A stretch of DNA of 55,087 nt. Origin: Alphaproteobacteria bacterium. GTDB taxonomy: Bacteria; Pseudomonadota; Alphaproteobacteria; CAAHEQ01; UBA3637. The notes below the pieces were generated by a model. The model searched no databases, was not told the origin of the DNA, and saw only the letters and a program-made list of their open reading frames with translations. The translations under genes and the position numbers were made by a program. Below are positions 9,443-17,939 of this stretch, in pieces (the first letter of the stretch is position 1; every line of letters begins with the position of its first letter). The stretch is from assembly GCA_017960645.1 (NCBI GenBank), contig JAGCYU010000003.1:1-55087 (forward strand), read 5' to 3'.

Positions 9443-9928
9443 TTATTTTTCTCCTTTGTTATCTAATGTTGCATCTTGAAATGTTAATTTTGCTTTTTGA
9501 ATGTCATCAAAAGCAAATGAAATGGTTTCTCCTTCAAAATTTAAGAAAACGATATTGTCTTTAATTCCTTGAATAATGCCTTTGAAACGACGGCGTCCGT
9601 TTATTTCTTGGGCTAATTCAATTTTTGCTTCATGCCCTTTAAAACGCTCGTAATCTGCTGGTTTAACCAAAGGTCGGTCAATGCCGGGCGAGGATACTTC
9701 TAAAATCCAGCGATAAGGGAAGGGATCCGTAATATCTAACAAAGCCGAGGCAGTACGGCTGATTTTTTCACAATCATCAACGGTCATGTCTTGTCTGTCT
9801 GAGCGTTCAGCCATAATCTGCAAAGTCTTTATATCTCCGCCTATTAAAGCAATACGTACAATTTCATAGCCCATATCCAGTAAAGCGGGTTCAATAATTG
9901 TTTGTACTTGGTCTGTAATTTCCATCAT
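9443..9928 (-). CDS. rimP: Ribosome maturation factor RimP
   Basis: RimP assists 30S subunit assembly and binds the S12 region. The 161-residue protein shows the N-terminal domain with GYEIVRIALIGGD and TVDDCEKISRTASALLD, the junction block YRWILEVSSPGIDRPL, and a C-terminal SH3-like domain (RRRFKGIIQGIKDNIVFL). It is the first gene of the nusA operon, with a ribosome-binding site AAAGGAAAAA directly before two consecutive ATG codons; I used the first. An attenuator-like hairpin stands just upstream. Confidence 0.95.
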   Translation of the reverse strand: MMEITDQVQTIIEPALLDMGYEIVRIALIGGDIKTLQIMAERSDRQDMTVDDCEKISRTASALLDITDPFPYRWILEVSSPGIDRPLVKPADYERFKGHEAKIELAQEINGRRRFKGIIQGIKDNIVFLNFEGETISFAFDDIQKAKLTFQDATLDNKGEK

Positions 9929-9941
9929 TTTTCCTTTTTAC

Positions 9942-9973
9942 TAAAAAAGGCGGGGCTTTTTCAAGTCCCACCC
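9942..9973 (-). terminator. Attenuator-like hairpin in the rimP leader
   Basis: On the minus strand, arm GGTGGGACTT and arm AAGCCCCGCC (one G-T pair and one A/C mismatch) enclose a short A-rich loop and are followed directly by TTTTTT. This is the form of an intrinsic terminator, yet it lies between the operon promoter and the rimP start codon. A conserved leader hairpin before rimP is known in bacteria, and this is probably the equivalent. It may tune entry of polymerase into the nusA-infB operon. Confidence 0.65.
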
Positions 9974-10002
9974 TCTATAATCAAACAAGAGAATGTATCT
10001 CC

Positions 10003-10031
10003 ATTATAAGAAAAAAGAGAAACATTGTCAA
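10003..10031 (-). promoter_or_regulatory. Promoter of the rimP-nusA-infB operon
   Basis: The minus strand carries perfect consensus TTGACA (10031-10026), 17 bases, and TATAAT (10008-10003). The start is predicted near 9996, giving a leader of about 68 bases that contains the attenuator-like hairpin. It lies just after the end of folD on the same strand. Confidence 0.88.
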
Positions 10032-10040
10032 GTGTTTTTT

Positions 10041-10889
10041 TTATTTGTTATCTAAATTTTGTTTTATAATTTGGACCATATTCGTCAAAATCATTGTAAT
10101 TGTCATAGGTCCTACGCCGCCAGGAACCGGAGTCAGCCAACCAGCAATACCCTTTGCTCGTTCCATATCTACGTCACCAGTAATATGACCATCTTTAGTT
10201 TTGCTGATTCCCACATCAATAACAATAGCGCCGGGTTTAATATAGTTATCTGTAATCAGCCCCGGTTGTCCAGTTGCAGACACTAAAATGTCGGCAGTGC
10301 GACATAACGCTGCCAAATTACGTGTTTTAGAGTGTGCAATTGTTACCGTGCAGTTTTCCGCCAGCAGGAGTTGAGCCATAGGGCGACCAACTAAGCGTGA
10401 ACGGCCAATAACAACGGCATTTAGTCCGGTTAAATCGGCCTTTGCTTGATGAATTAAGTGTAGGCATCCAAGAGGCGTACAAGGCACTAAATAAGGCATG
10501 TTTGCCATTAGACGTCCCAAATTAACGCTAGTTAGCCCATCAACATCTTTATTCGGGTCAATGGTTTCTATAACTGTATTTGTGTTGATATGGTCTGGCA
10601 GGGGGAGTTGCACCAAAATGCCATCTACTAACTTATCTTGATTTAACTCTTTAACAATAGCAACAACTTGTTCCGTTGAGACGGTTGGAGATAGCTCTTG
10701 CACTGTTGTTTGTATTCCCACCGCTGCGGTCCGTTTGAGTTTGTTGCGAACGTAAATCCGGATTGCTTCTGAGGGATCAACCAATACAACTACCAGTTTT
10801 GGAACACGTTGCATCACGGCTAATTCATTTGCAACTTGCTCTTGAATTTTACCGGCTAAAGCACGTCCATCTAAAAGTTTTGTTTCCAT
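10041..10889 (-). CDS. folD: Bifunctional methylenetetrahydrofolate dehydrogenase/cyclohydrolase FolD
   Basis: FolD interconverts 5,10-methylene-THF, methenyl-THF and 10-formyl-THF in the cytoplasm and feeds purine and fMet-tRNA synthesis. The 282-residue protein shows the catalytic motif YVRNKLKRTAAVGI with Tyr and Lys near residues 49-53. It also has DGILVQLPLPDHI, the PCTPLG loop, the NADP-binding segment VIGRSRLVGRPMAQLL and the terminal VPGGVGPMTITML. RBS GAGG lies 6 bases before the ATG. It follows the SurA-like gene by 6 bases, so it probably belongs to the xerD-lptFD-surA transcript. Confidence 0.97.
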   Translation of the reverse strand: METKLLDGRALAGKIQEQVANELAVMQRVPKLVVVLVDPSEAIRIYVRNKLKRTAAVGIQTTVQELSPTVSTEQVVAIVKELNQDKLVDGILVQLPLPDHINTNTVIETIDPNKDVDGLTSVNLGRLMANMPYLVPCTPLGCLHLIHQAKADLTGLNAVVIGRSRLVGRPMAQLLLAENCTVTIAHSKTRNLAALCRTADILVSATGQPGLITDNYIKPGAIVIDVGISKTKDGHITGDVDMERAKGIAGWLTPVPGGVGPMTITMILTNMVQIIKQNLDNK

Positions 10890-10895
10890 GTAACC

Positions 10896-11789
10896 TCACT
10901 TATATTCAATTGCTGCACGACGTCGTTCCATTTCTAGCAGACGGTTTGACAGCATTTCCATTTGTTCCATTTCCATTTGTTCTTTTATTTCGGATGCCGA
11001 AGGCATAACGCGTTGTGACTTTACATCACATTTCATAAAAACCAAGATTCCTTGCGGCGTCTTTAAAGGGCCTAAAGTTTCTCCTACGGCAATGTCGGAA
11101 AGTAAGCTGTGTAATTCTTCGGGAAGATCGCTTGGATTGACCCAGCCTCGTTTTGCTGAGTTCGCAGAAGAGGCAATGGCAATATGCTCTAAAAATGAAT
11201 CACAACTTTTTGATTCCAGTGCTGCGTTTGGCTTTACATTTTCCGGTAAAATACCTTGGGCTAGTTCCCATAAAAGAATGGAATCCTCGGTAATGCCTTG
11301 TTTTTCTAAGTCCTCTTTTATTATCTGCTTCTTTTTGTTGACAGATGTTTGAGATACAGTGACATGTTGTGCTTCGGATCGTAGATAACTGAGCCATACC
11401 AAGTCTGCCTCTATTTGATTGCGTAAAATTTTTTCTGGAATACCATGTTGTTTTAACATTTTTAAAAAACCGCCTTTTGGCATATTGTTTTGCATTTCCA
11501 AATGTGCAATGGCATTGTCAATTTCTTGAGGTGGTAATTTTATATTTAAACTGGCTGCTTTTTGTTTTTTTAAGGTTGAGTCAATAACATTCTCCAAAGC
11601 ATCTTTTCTTAAAACAGACAAGGGCTCATTTGCATACCTTTCGGCCTGTTGAAGCTTTAACAGTTTAGCGGTATTGTCAACGTCCCATTGCGAAATAGGT
11701 GTATCATTTACCGTGGCCAGGATATTCATTGTATAGCCAGGAATACTAAACATAAGGATGGTGACAAATATCATGGTTCTTTTTATCAT
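10896..11789 (-). CDS. surA: SurA-like periplasmic chaperone/peptidyl-prolyl isomerase
   Basis: The 297-residue protein begins with a signal peptide (about 1-20) and a SurA N-terminal chaperone domain (ATVNDTPISQWDVDNTAKLL, DNAIAHLEMQNNMPKGGF). One parvulin-type region follows near 150-260, with AKRGWVNPSDLPEELHSLLSDIAVGETLGPLKTPQGILVFM. The end, NRLLEMERRRAAIEYK, is the usual SurA C-terminal strand. SurA escorts outer-membrane beta-barrels, and LptD is a known client. Its ATG overlaps the lptFD stop as ATGA, so the two are translationally coupled. It is shorter than enterobacterial SurA and has one isomerase domain, as in many alphaproteobacteria; whether that domain is active is unclear. 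Confidence 0.85.
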   Translation of the reverse strand: MIKRTMIFVTILMFSIPGYTMNILATVNDTPISQWDVDNTAKLLKLQQAERYANEPLSVLRKDALENVIDSTLKKQKAASLNIKLPPQEIDNAIAHLEMQNNMPKGGFLKMLKQHGIPEKILRNQIEADLVWLSYLRSEAQHVTVSQTSVNKKKQIIKEDLEKQGITEDSILLWELAQGILPENVKPNAALESKSCDSFLEHIAIASSANSAKRGWVNPSDLPEELHSLLSDIAVGETLGPLKTPQGILVFMKCDVKSQRVMPSASEIKEQMEMEQMEMLSNRLLEMERRRAAIEYK

Positions 11790-14700
11790 TGTCCTACTCC
11801 GCCTAATGTTTTCAAGATGAACTTAACCATAAATGAGGTATCGCCTCTGTAATTACGATCTCGTGCGTATGATTTCTTTAAATCAAACAAAACAGCCGTA
11901 CACTCATTGTCATAACGTAAATTCACACGATATTGAATGGGGCCACCATTTTTCTTTAAATTATAACGATAATCCCCAGAAATTTGCCAACTTTTTGTTA
12001 GTTGAGATTTTGCCCAGAAAGTGACTTCTTTGCGCTCGGAATAGGATGTATTATCCAGGCGATAATTGCCTTGGAATAAATACCTGACCCCAACTTGCAA
12101 CGGTTGATTACCGAGGGCTAAATCAATGTCATTTTTTCTGGCCCCGAAATTTTTTTGATCCAACCGGAAACGATAGGTCAACCGTGCAAAATCATAATTT
12201 GCTTGGATTTGTCCTACATAGTCAGATAGGTGATGGTCGTAGCCCATAGCGCTGGACAATTCGTTGTTTTCTTGAAAATGATAGCTTTGTCCAAAAAGGG
12301 CAGATAAGGACTGATTCTTTTTGTTGTGGTTGTATATTTTCCATTGTGCACCATAATTAATACGGGTTCCATACTCTACACGGTCATATCCAACGAAGCG
12401 ATTATCAGAAAATAAATTGTTATCGCTAAAATCAAAAACTTGACTGTCGATATTGGGAATATCTTCACTGTTATGAGAATTCGGGGCCACAACCAACATT
12501 CCAATTGGTTCTAAAATCTGTGAATAATTGGCACTTGAGGCAATTAAAGGATAGCTGGCTTTTAAAGAGGCTGTGGGATAAAATCTTCCTTTGTCATAAG
12601 TTTCATTTGGCTTTTTGTTGGCAATAGGATCATTTCCTGTATCAATGGCATACCCGTCCAATCTGGCAGACACGTTTGTTTCTGTTGCAATCCCAATCGG
12701 CAATGTATAGGGAACTTTTATCCCTTGTGTAATGGACAGTCGATTGGATTTAAAATATTCACGTGTATTATAGAAAGCGCCATTCAATTGTGTATAGGCA
12801 TAAGCTGGCGTTTCGCCAAAGCGCTGTGTATTGTAAATAACATTGAATGTTGGCAAGATGATAGGGATAGTTCTGGAAGATACGCCGTTAACTAAACTTT
12901 GGAAGCCCCAGTTTTGCATGCGTGCATAAAGGCGATTTCCAAAATATTCAGCCCCTAAATAACTTTCCAAAAAAGAATCAGAATCATCTACATTTGGAAT
13001 ATCATAGCGCCGAAAGTATGTGTCTGTAATAGAATGGAAGTATTGGCCTTTTAATCGCCAATTTTCGGCGATATCATAGGTAAATCCGGCCTTAACATGT
13101 CCTTCATTTTTCATATTTTCGCTTTGTGTTCCGCTGGCCGCGATATGTACTTGGCCTTTTGTAAAGCGTGCAGAATAATCGGCAATACCCAAAGGTCTGA
13201 CAGACATAGAAATAATGGGTGTTAATAATAAATTTTGATTGTCCGCAATGTTGACGAAAACTGGTGTATCTATGGCAAAACCCATCGTAGAATTGTGACG
13301 GAATCCCGGCGCTAAAAATCCAGTTTTACGCTTGACGGTAAAATCCGGCATTTGTAGGTATGGCCAATAAAATACCGGAATATCTTTAATATCCAAAAAT
13401 GCGTGTTTATAAGAAATAACGTGGTCGTTTAAATCTTGTGTAACTTGTTTTGCAGACAGTTGCCACAAAGGCGCTTTGTTTTCACAAACATCGCAAGGGG
13501 TATAGGAAGCATTTGTTAATGTAAACACTTTGCCGTCTTGCATTGTTGCTTCTTGCGCATTCATAAAACTACCGTCAATAAAACGACTTTCCATCGCTTT
13601 TGCAATAGCGTGTGCTGTTTGAGGTTCCAATGTCATGTTATCAACGTTTGTTTTTGTTCCATCCACTAAGACTAACTGAATGGGTTCCGGCATCGTCACC
13701 AAGTCTTTTTTCTTGTTATAAAAAACTTTTTCGGTTGTAAAGGTTGTTCCGTTTTGTTGAAATTCAACATTTCCTGTTGCCACCAGTTCGTCTGTTTTAA
13801 TATTATAAGACACATCATCTGCGGCAAACTGAATGGGGTCTTTTTTATTCAAGTTGTCGGTTTTTACCTTTGGAAAGGCAAATGCGTTGGTTGTTAAACC
13901 CAAACTTAAAAGTATAATCGTTAATTTTAACATAGTTATCTTTTTACCACAAAATAACCAAAAATACAAGAGGGTTAAAGGAATTGCTATATTAGCCCCC
14001 ATCAAAATCAATCCCCATAAATTTTTGGCTGCGATATTTTCAAAGGCTAAAGCGGCGGATTGAATAAGCAGAGCTACGACGATGGTTATTTGTATTTGAC
14101 GATTTTTTCCTCGGCGATTATAATAGCCTGACAAAACACCCGCCGCAGCTAATAAAACAAAAAGTAAGTTGTAAAGAGGTTGTGTTAAACGCTTCATTGC
14201 TTCAACCTTATACTTGCGATAGGTGACGCGATCCGGCACATCATGTTTCGTTGCGTTTAACAGGGTAGATAGGGGTAATTCACGGACATCAGTTTTTCGT
14301 GATTCTTTGGATGACTTATCATTGAAAGAAATGGTGTTTTTATCAAATTTCAGGACAGAAAACCCTTTGGTTTGCGTATTATATTCCTGGCGCGATCCTT
14401 GTCCCAGAGTTACACCAATCCCATCATTTGTTTGAAACATGACTCCTTCATCAGCAATCAAAATCGTTTTTTTAGGTCCTTTGGCTTCATAAGCAATAAT
14501 TCCCTTTACTTTGCCATCACCTAAGCGTTCCCGTATATACAGTGTCTTTCCTTTGCCTAAAGATGAAAATTGTCCCTCTTGTAGCAATAGATGGGATAGA
14601 TTGTTGGCAATTTTCCACTTCATTTCCCTGAGTTCGGTATAAGATTGAGGTATGACAAACAAAGTTAACAGATAACCAAGTACAACAAGAATACAAGCAA

Positions 14701-15016
14701 AACCACATAGTGATTTTATTAGTTGGGCAGAACTCATACCAACTGCGCTGAGTACCATCAGTTCTTTGTCGGATTGCATTCGTGTGAAAACAAATAACGT
14801 GACGGCAAATAAAGCAAGTGGTGCAAGAATTTGTAAAAAGTTGGGTAGGATGAGCAGGGTCATTTTTAAAAAGATTTGTACAGAAACACCCTTTGTTACA
14901 ATCATATCAATCATGCGTAACGATTGTGTCAACCAAATCAAAATGGTCAAGCTAATCAGGATGGTTAAAAATCCAATAACTGCTTGTTTGAGAATGTATT
15001 TGTCAATAATCTTCAT
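11786..15016 (-). CDS. lptD: LptF permease fused in frame to LptD outer-membrane LPS-assembly protein
   Basis: One 1076-residue reading frame joins two lipopolysaccharide-transport proteins. Residues 1-361 are an LptF-type permease: IDKYILKQAVIGFL, the LTQSLRMIDMIVTKG segment, RMQSDKELMVLSAVGMS, a periplasmic domain, then EAMKRLTQPLYNLLFVLLA and final membrane helices. Residues 362-1076 are LptD: an intact signal peptide (MLKLTIILLSLGLTTNAFA, cut predicted before FPK), a beta-jellyroll OstA domain (IQFAADDVSYNIKTDELVATG), a PCDVCENKAPLW cysteine segment and a long beta-barrel ending in FMVKFILKTL. No stop or clear ribosome-binding site separates them. LptF acts in the inner membrane and LptD in the outer, so cleavage at the internal signal peptide or a second start at ATG 13933 is expected. 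No lptG lies here. The start at 15016 follows GGAAACAA and overlaps xerD by 14 bases. Confidence 0.88.
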   Translation of the reverse strand: MKIIDKYILKQAVIGFLTILISLTILIWLTQSLRMIDMIVTKGVSVQIFLKMTLLILPNFLQILAPLALFAVTLFVFTRMQSDKELMVLSAVGMSSAQLIKSLCGFACILVVLGYLLTLFVIPQSYTELREMKWKIANNLSHLLLQEGQFSSLGKGKTLYIRERLGDGKVKGIIAYEAKGPKKTILIADEGVMFQTNDGIGVTLGQGSRQEYNTQTKGFSVLKFDKNTISFNDKSSKESRKTDVRELPLSTLLNATKHDVPDRVTYRKYKVEAMKRLTQPLYNLLFVLLAAAGVLSGYYNRRGKNRQIQITIVVALLIQSAALAFENIAAKNLWGLILMGANIAIPLTLLYFWLFCGKKITMLKLTIILLSLGLTTNAFAFPKVKTDNLNKKDPIQFAADDVSYNIKTDELVATGNVEFQQNGTTFTTEKVFYNKKKDLVTMPEPIQLVLVDGTKTNVDNMTLEPQTAHAIAKAMESRFIDGSFMNAQEATMQDGKVFTLTNASYTPCDVCENKAPLWQLSAKQVTQDLNDHVISYKHAFLDIKDIPVFYWPYLQMPDFTVKRKTGFLAPGFRHNSTMGFAIDTPVFVNIADNQNLLLTPIISMSVRPLGIADYSARFTKGQVHIAASGTQSENMKNEGHVKAGFTYDIAENWRLKGQYFHSITDTYFRRYDIPNVDDSDSFLESYLGAEYFGNRLYARMQNWGFQSLVNGVSSRTIPIILPTFNVIYNTQRFGETPAYAYTQLNGAFYNTREYFKSNRLSITQGIKVPYTLPIGIATETNVSARLDGYAIDTGNDPIANKKPNETYDKGRFYPTASLKASYPLIASSANYSQILEPIGMLVVAPNSHNSEDIPNIDSQVFDFSDNNLFSDNRFVGYDRVEYGTRINYGAQWKIYNHNKKNQSLSALFGQSYHFQENNELSSAMGYDHHLSDYVGQIQANYDFARLTYRFRLDQKNFGARKNDIDLALGNQPLQVGVRYLFQGNYRLDNTSYSERKEVTFWAKSQLTKSWQISGDYRYNLKKNGGPIQYRVNLRYDNECTAVLFDLKKSYARDRNYRGDTSFMVKFILKTLGGVGQ

Positions 15017-15917
15017 TTGTTTCCTTTGCAGGGATATTATATGCCAAAGGATGAGATTTTTCAACTACCTTTTTTAACCTGTCTTGTAAAATGTGTGTGT
15101 AAATTTCTGTTGTTGCAATATCTGCATGGCCCAGCAATTTTTGTACAGAGCGTAAATCTGCATCATGGGCAACCAAATGTGAAGCAAAAGAATGGCGAAA
15201 GACATGAGGAGAGACTTTTTCTGGGTCTAATCCAATCTCAAGGGCTAATTTTTTTAACTCTTTAAAAAATCCGTCCCGCGTTAAATGACCAGAGCGAGAT
15301 TTTGACGGGAAAAGCCATTTGGATCTTGCTCCTGGGCGCATATTGTTTTCTCGGATTAGCAACCATTTATCCAGAGCAAGGCACGCTTTATCATTCAAAG
15401 GAACAATACGTTCTTTGTTGCCTTTACCAATAATGTACAGGTGTTTTTTTTCACGCGTGACGGCAGAAACGGGCAATCCAACCAGTTCGCTGACACGCAT
15501 GCCGGATGCGTATAAAACCTCTAATAACGTGTATAACCGAATGTTTTGCGCACTTGCTTCGGCAATGAGCGTATTGACATCTTCTTCGCTTAAATATTTG
15601 GGTAGGAATTTTCGCACTTTTGGAAGTTCCAAATAATCTGTGGGGTTTTGTTTGATTATGCCTTCGGAAAAAAGAAAACGATAAAATTCACGAATGGCAG
15701 ACAAACGGCGACTTTGTGTTTTAACAGCATACCCTGCATCAGCAATGCTTTGAACATATCTGCGCAAAATATCTGGTTGTGCAGATTGAGGTGTTTGATT
15801 TTGGGCTTGTAAAAAGGTAAAGAAATGTTCCAAGTCGTGTTGATAGGCTGCAATAGTATTTGAGGATGCTCCCCGTTCTGCCTGCATCATTTCTAAAAAG
15901 GCATCAATTTCAAACAT
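15003..15917 (-). CDS. xerD: Site-specific tyrosine recombinase XerD
   Basis: XerD with XerC resolves chromosome dimers at dif. The 304-residue protein has a SAM-like N-terminal core-binding domain (FLEMMQAERGASSNTIAAYQHDL) and a catalytic domain. It carries all catalytic residues: Arg in ASGMRVSELVGL, Lys in GKGNKERIVPL, H-x-x-R in HVFRHSFASHL, the His in LGHADIATTEIYTH, and Tyr in the same block. Length is typical. It follows the 46-residue ORF by 9 bases and overlaps lptFD, so it probably leads the operon. XerD rather than XerC is inferred from similarity of the DLRSVQKLLGHADIATTEIYTH block. Confidence 0.93.
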   Translation of the reverse strand: MFEIDAFLEMMQAERGASSNTIAAYQHDLEHFFTFLQAQNQTPQSAQPDILRRYVQSIADAGYAVKTQSRRLSAIREFYRFLFSEGIIKQNPTDYLELPKVRKFLPKYLSEEDVNTLIAEASAQNIRLYTLLEVLYASGMRVSELVGLPVSAVTREKKHLYIIGKGNKERIVPLNDKACLALDKWLLIRENNMRPGARSKWLFPSKSRSGHLTRDGFFKELKKLALEIGLDPEKVSPHVFRHSFASHLVAHDADLRSVQKLLGHADIATTEIYTHILQDRLKKVVEKSHPLAYNIPAKETNEDY

Positions 15918-15926
15918 AAGTTTTCT

Positions 15927-16067
15927 CTAACGCGTAAATGGAATTGTAATTTCTTGCGGTTGTGGGGATGGCGTAAAATCACACAACGCAATAATGATGA
16001 CAAAAATAACAATTAAAATGGCAAACAGTTTTATGAAAGTCAAATATTTGGGTTTTGTATTTTTCAT
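15927..16067 (-). CDS. 46-residue single-pass membrane protein, unknown function
   Basis: A strong AAGGAG site 6 bases before the ATG and a 141-base frame support this short gene. The protein starts MKNTKPKYLTF and has one hydrophobic helix at about residues 12-29 (KLFAILIVIFVIIIALC). It ends in a Pro/Gln-rich tail with TIPFTR. The positive N-terminus predicts an N-in orientation with the tail in the periplasm. It is the first gene before xerD (9-base gap) and is served by its own candidate promoter, divergent from aroK. I do not recognise a family. Confidence 0.7.
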   Translation of the reverse strand: MKNTKPKYLTFIKLFAILIVIFVIIIALCDFTPSPQPQEITIPFTR

Positions 16068-16082
16068 TTTTTCTCCTTAGGC

Positions 16083-16111
16083 TGGACAAATGGTTGTTTT
16101 CGTGTTATTAT
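16083..16111 (+). promoter_or_regulatory. Promoter of aroK, apparently giving a leaderless message
   Basis: TGGACA (16083-16088) and TATTAT (16106-16111) are 17 bases apart, and the aroK ATG begins only 6 bases after the -10. The transcription start would therefore fall on or next to the A of the ATG. No ribosome-binding site is visible before the ATG, which fits leaderless translation. Confidence 0.6.
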
Positions 16112-16138
16112 CATAACATGGGACAAAAATTATTACAA
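16110..16138 (-). promoter_or_regulatory. Promoter of the small membrane ORF and xerD operon
   Basis: On the minus strand, TTGTAA (16138-16133) and TATGAT (16115-16110) are 17 bases apart. The -10 overlaps the -10 of the divergent aroK promoter, so the two must compete. A normal leader of about 40 bases with a strong ribosome-binding site follows. Confidence 0.5.
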
Positions 16139-16681
16139 CAAAAAATCTTATTGCTTGTCGGAATGATGGGGGTTGGTAAAACTAGCTTAGGGCGTTTGTT
16201 AGCTAAACGCTTGGATTTGCCATTTGTTGATTCTGATAAAGAAATTGAAAAATCAACAGGTTTTTCCGTGTCGGATTTGTTTGCACGTTACGGAGAAGTA
16301 GAGTTTAACAAGGGCGAAGAAAAAGTCATGGCGCGGCTTTTGCAAGGAGGGCCTTGCGTTTTGTCTTCTGGTGGGGGTGCTTTTTTATCCGAAAAAACAC
16401 GCCGATTGGCAAAAGAGGCCGCTGTTTCTATTTGGTTGAAAGCGGGGCCAGAAGTTATTTCTAGTCGAACAGAAGGGCGCACACATCGTCCTTTGGTGCC
16501 TGCGTTGGATAACAAAAAAGTTATTGAAAGTTTGGTTCAAGAAAGATATCCGCTATATGCTCAGGCCGATTTAACGATAGAATCTTTTGCCGAACGTCCG
16601 CAAAAAACAGTTATCCGTGTGTTACAGGAATTGGAAAAATGTGGAATAATTACTCCTTATATATCAAAGCAAAGGAATTAA
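16118..16681 (+). CDS. aroK: Shikimate kinase
   Basis: Shikimate kinase phosphorylates shikimate at the 3-hydroxyl in the chorismate pathway. The 187-residue protein has the Walker A loop GMMGVGKTSLGR near residue 17, the shikimate-binding DSDKEIEKSTG, the GGGAF loop, RTEGRTHRPL in the lid, and the late Arg of VQERYPLYAQAD. I start at ATG 16118 rather than further upstream because the family starts just before the P-loop and the upstream region is promoter. It lies 1 base before the next gene. Many alphaproteobacteria have aroB after aroK; here aroB is not adjacent. Confidence 0.93.
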   Translation: MGQKLLQQKILLLVGMMGVGKTSLGRLLAKRLDLPFVDSDKEIEKSTGFSVSDLFARYGEVEFNKGEEKVMARLLQGGPCVLSSGGGAFLSEKTRRLAKEAAVSIWLKAGPEVISSRTEGRTHRPLVPALDNKKVIESLVQERYPLYAQADLTIESFAERPQKTVIRVLQELEKCGIITPYISKQRN

Positions 16682-16682
16682 G

Positions 16683-17939
16683 ATGGCTTATTTGATTTTG
16701 TTTTTTTTATTAGTATGTTCTTTTTTCTTTTCCGGCACAGAAACGGCGGTAACAGCTGTGTCTAAACCATTATTGCATGAACAGGCAAAACGAGGTAATC
16801 GTTGGGCCAATCATTTGTTAGGGATGAAAAAAGATTCAGGCATTACTTTGGGAACTTTATTGTTCGGAAATAATATTGTCAATATTGCTTTTACAGCACT
16901 GTCTACAGGATTGTTGGTGGCGGCTTTTGGCCCGCAATATGGCGTAATTATTTCTACTTTTTTGGTTAGCATCGTTGTTATGATTTTTGCAGAAATTTTG
17001 CCCAAAACATATGCTATCAATAATGCGTTGCCTTTTGCGTTAAAGAGTACCCCCGTTCTATATTGGTTAGTTAAAATATTGCGTCCCGTTGTTCGTATGT
17101 TAAATGCTGCTTCCAAACTTGCTATGCGCTTATTGCCCAAAGCCAGAACAGCACAATCCCCGGACGAGGCATTAAAATCTGAAATTCGTGGGGCTATCGA
17201 AATGCAAGCAGAAAATGTGTTGCCTCAAGAAAAAAGAATGTTATCCAGTGTGTTAGATTTGGATGAAGTGAGTGTGGGGGATATCATGCTACACAGGTCC
17301 AAGGTGCAATCGTTAAGCGTGGATATTTCTATGCCCGAGTTATTTAAGTTTGTAGAAAAAACACCTTATAGCCGCATTCCTATTTATCAAGGTCGACGGG
17401 ATAATATTATTGGTATTTTACACACACGTTCCGTTTTAAAGATGATGCCGTTATATTATCAAAAGAAAATAGAAATAGACATCGTTGATTATTGTGTTAA
17501 ACCATGGGCGGTTTTGAATACAGTTTCTTTGCTGGATCAGTTGATTGCTTTTAAGAAAAAACATGAACACTTTGCCATTATTGTTAATGAGTATGGTGAT
17601 TGGCAAGGTATTTTAACTTTGGAAGATTTATTGGAAGAAATTGTTGGGGATATTTCGGATGAATCAGATGATATTTTGGTCTCTACGTTCCATTGGCAAC
17701 GCAGTCCAAATGGAGGATATATTTTGGATGGCAGTGCTACGTTAAGAGATATAAATCGGCATTTTCATTGGAATTTATCGGATGAATATGCTGCGACTTT
17801 GGCGGGCTATGTGATGTATTATTTGGAAAGAATTCCCAGCAAAGGGCAAACGTTTAATATCAACGGGTGGACTTTTTCTGTGATAGAAAAAAATCACAAT
17901 CAATTGACACAAATTGAAGTGATTCCGCCAGCTTTATAA
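16683..17939 (+). CDS. CNNM/CBS-domain membrane protein (HlyC/CorC family)
   Basis: The 418-residue protein has an N-terminal CNNM transmembrane domain with about three to four helices (residues 1-140, including FFSGTETAVTAVSKP, GTLLFGNNIVNIAFTAL and EILPKTYAI). A CBS pair follows (VGDIMLHRSKVQSL; HFAIIVNEYGDWQGILTLEDLLEEIVGDI), then a CorC/HlyC C-terminal domain (GGYILDGSATLRDINRHF). Family members are linked to magnesium or cobalt efflux. AAGGAA precedes the ATG. It is convergent with yraN, overlapping by 6 bases. Confidence 0.88.
   Translation: MAYLILFFLLVCSFFFSGTETAVTAVSKPLLHEQAKRGNRWANHLLGMKKDSGITLGTLLFGNNIVNIAFTALSTGLLVAAFGPQYGVIISTFLVSIVVMIFAEILPKTYAINNALPFALKSTPVLYWLVKILRPVVRMLNAASKLAMRLLPKARTAQSPDEALKSEIRGAIEMQAENVLPQEKRMLSSVLDLDEVSVGDIMLHRSKVQSLSVDISMPELFKFVEKTPYSRIPIYQGRRDNIIGILHTRSVLKMMPLYYQKKIEIDIVDYCVKPWAVLNTVSLLDQLIAFKKKHEHFAIIVNEYGDWQGILTLEDLLEEIVGDISDESDDILVSTFHWQRSPNGGYILDGSATLRDINRHFHWNLSDEYAATLAGYVMYYLERIPSKGQTFNINGWTFSVIEKNHNQLTQIEVIPPAL

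Noticed and set aside
11786-15016. The LptF-LptD join as a simple frameshift or gene-calling artefact
   Set aside because: The frame is continuous through the junction and both halves are complete, so I report a fusion. A single-base sequence error restoring a stop cannot be excluded without reads.
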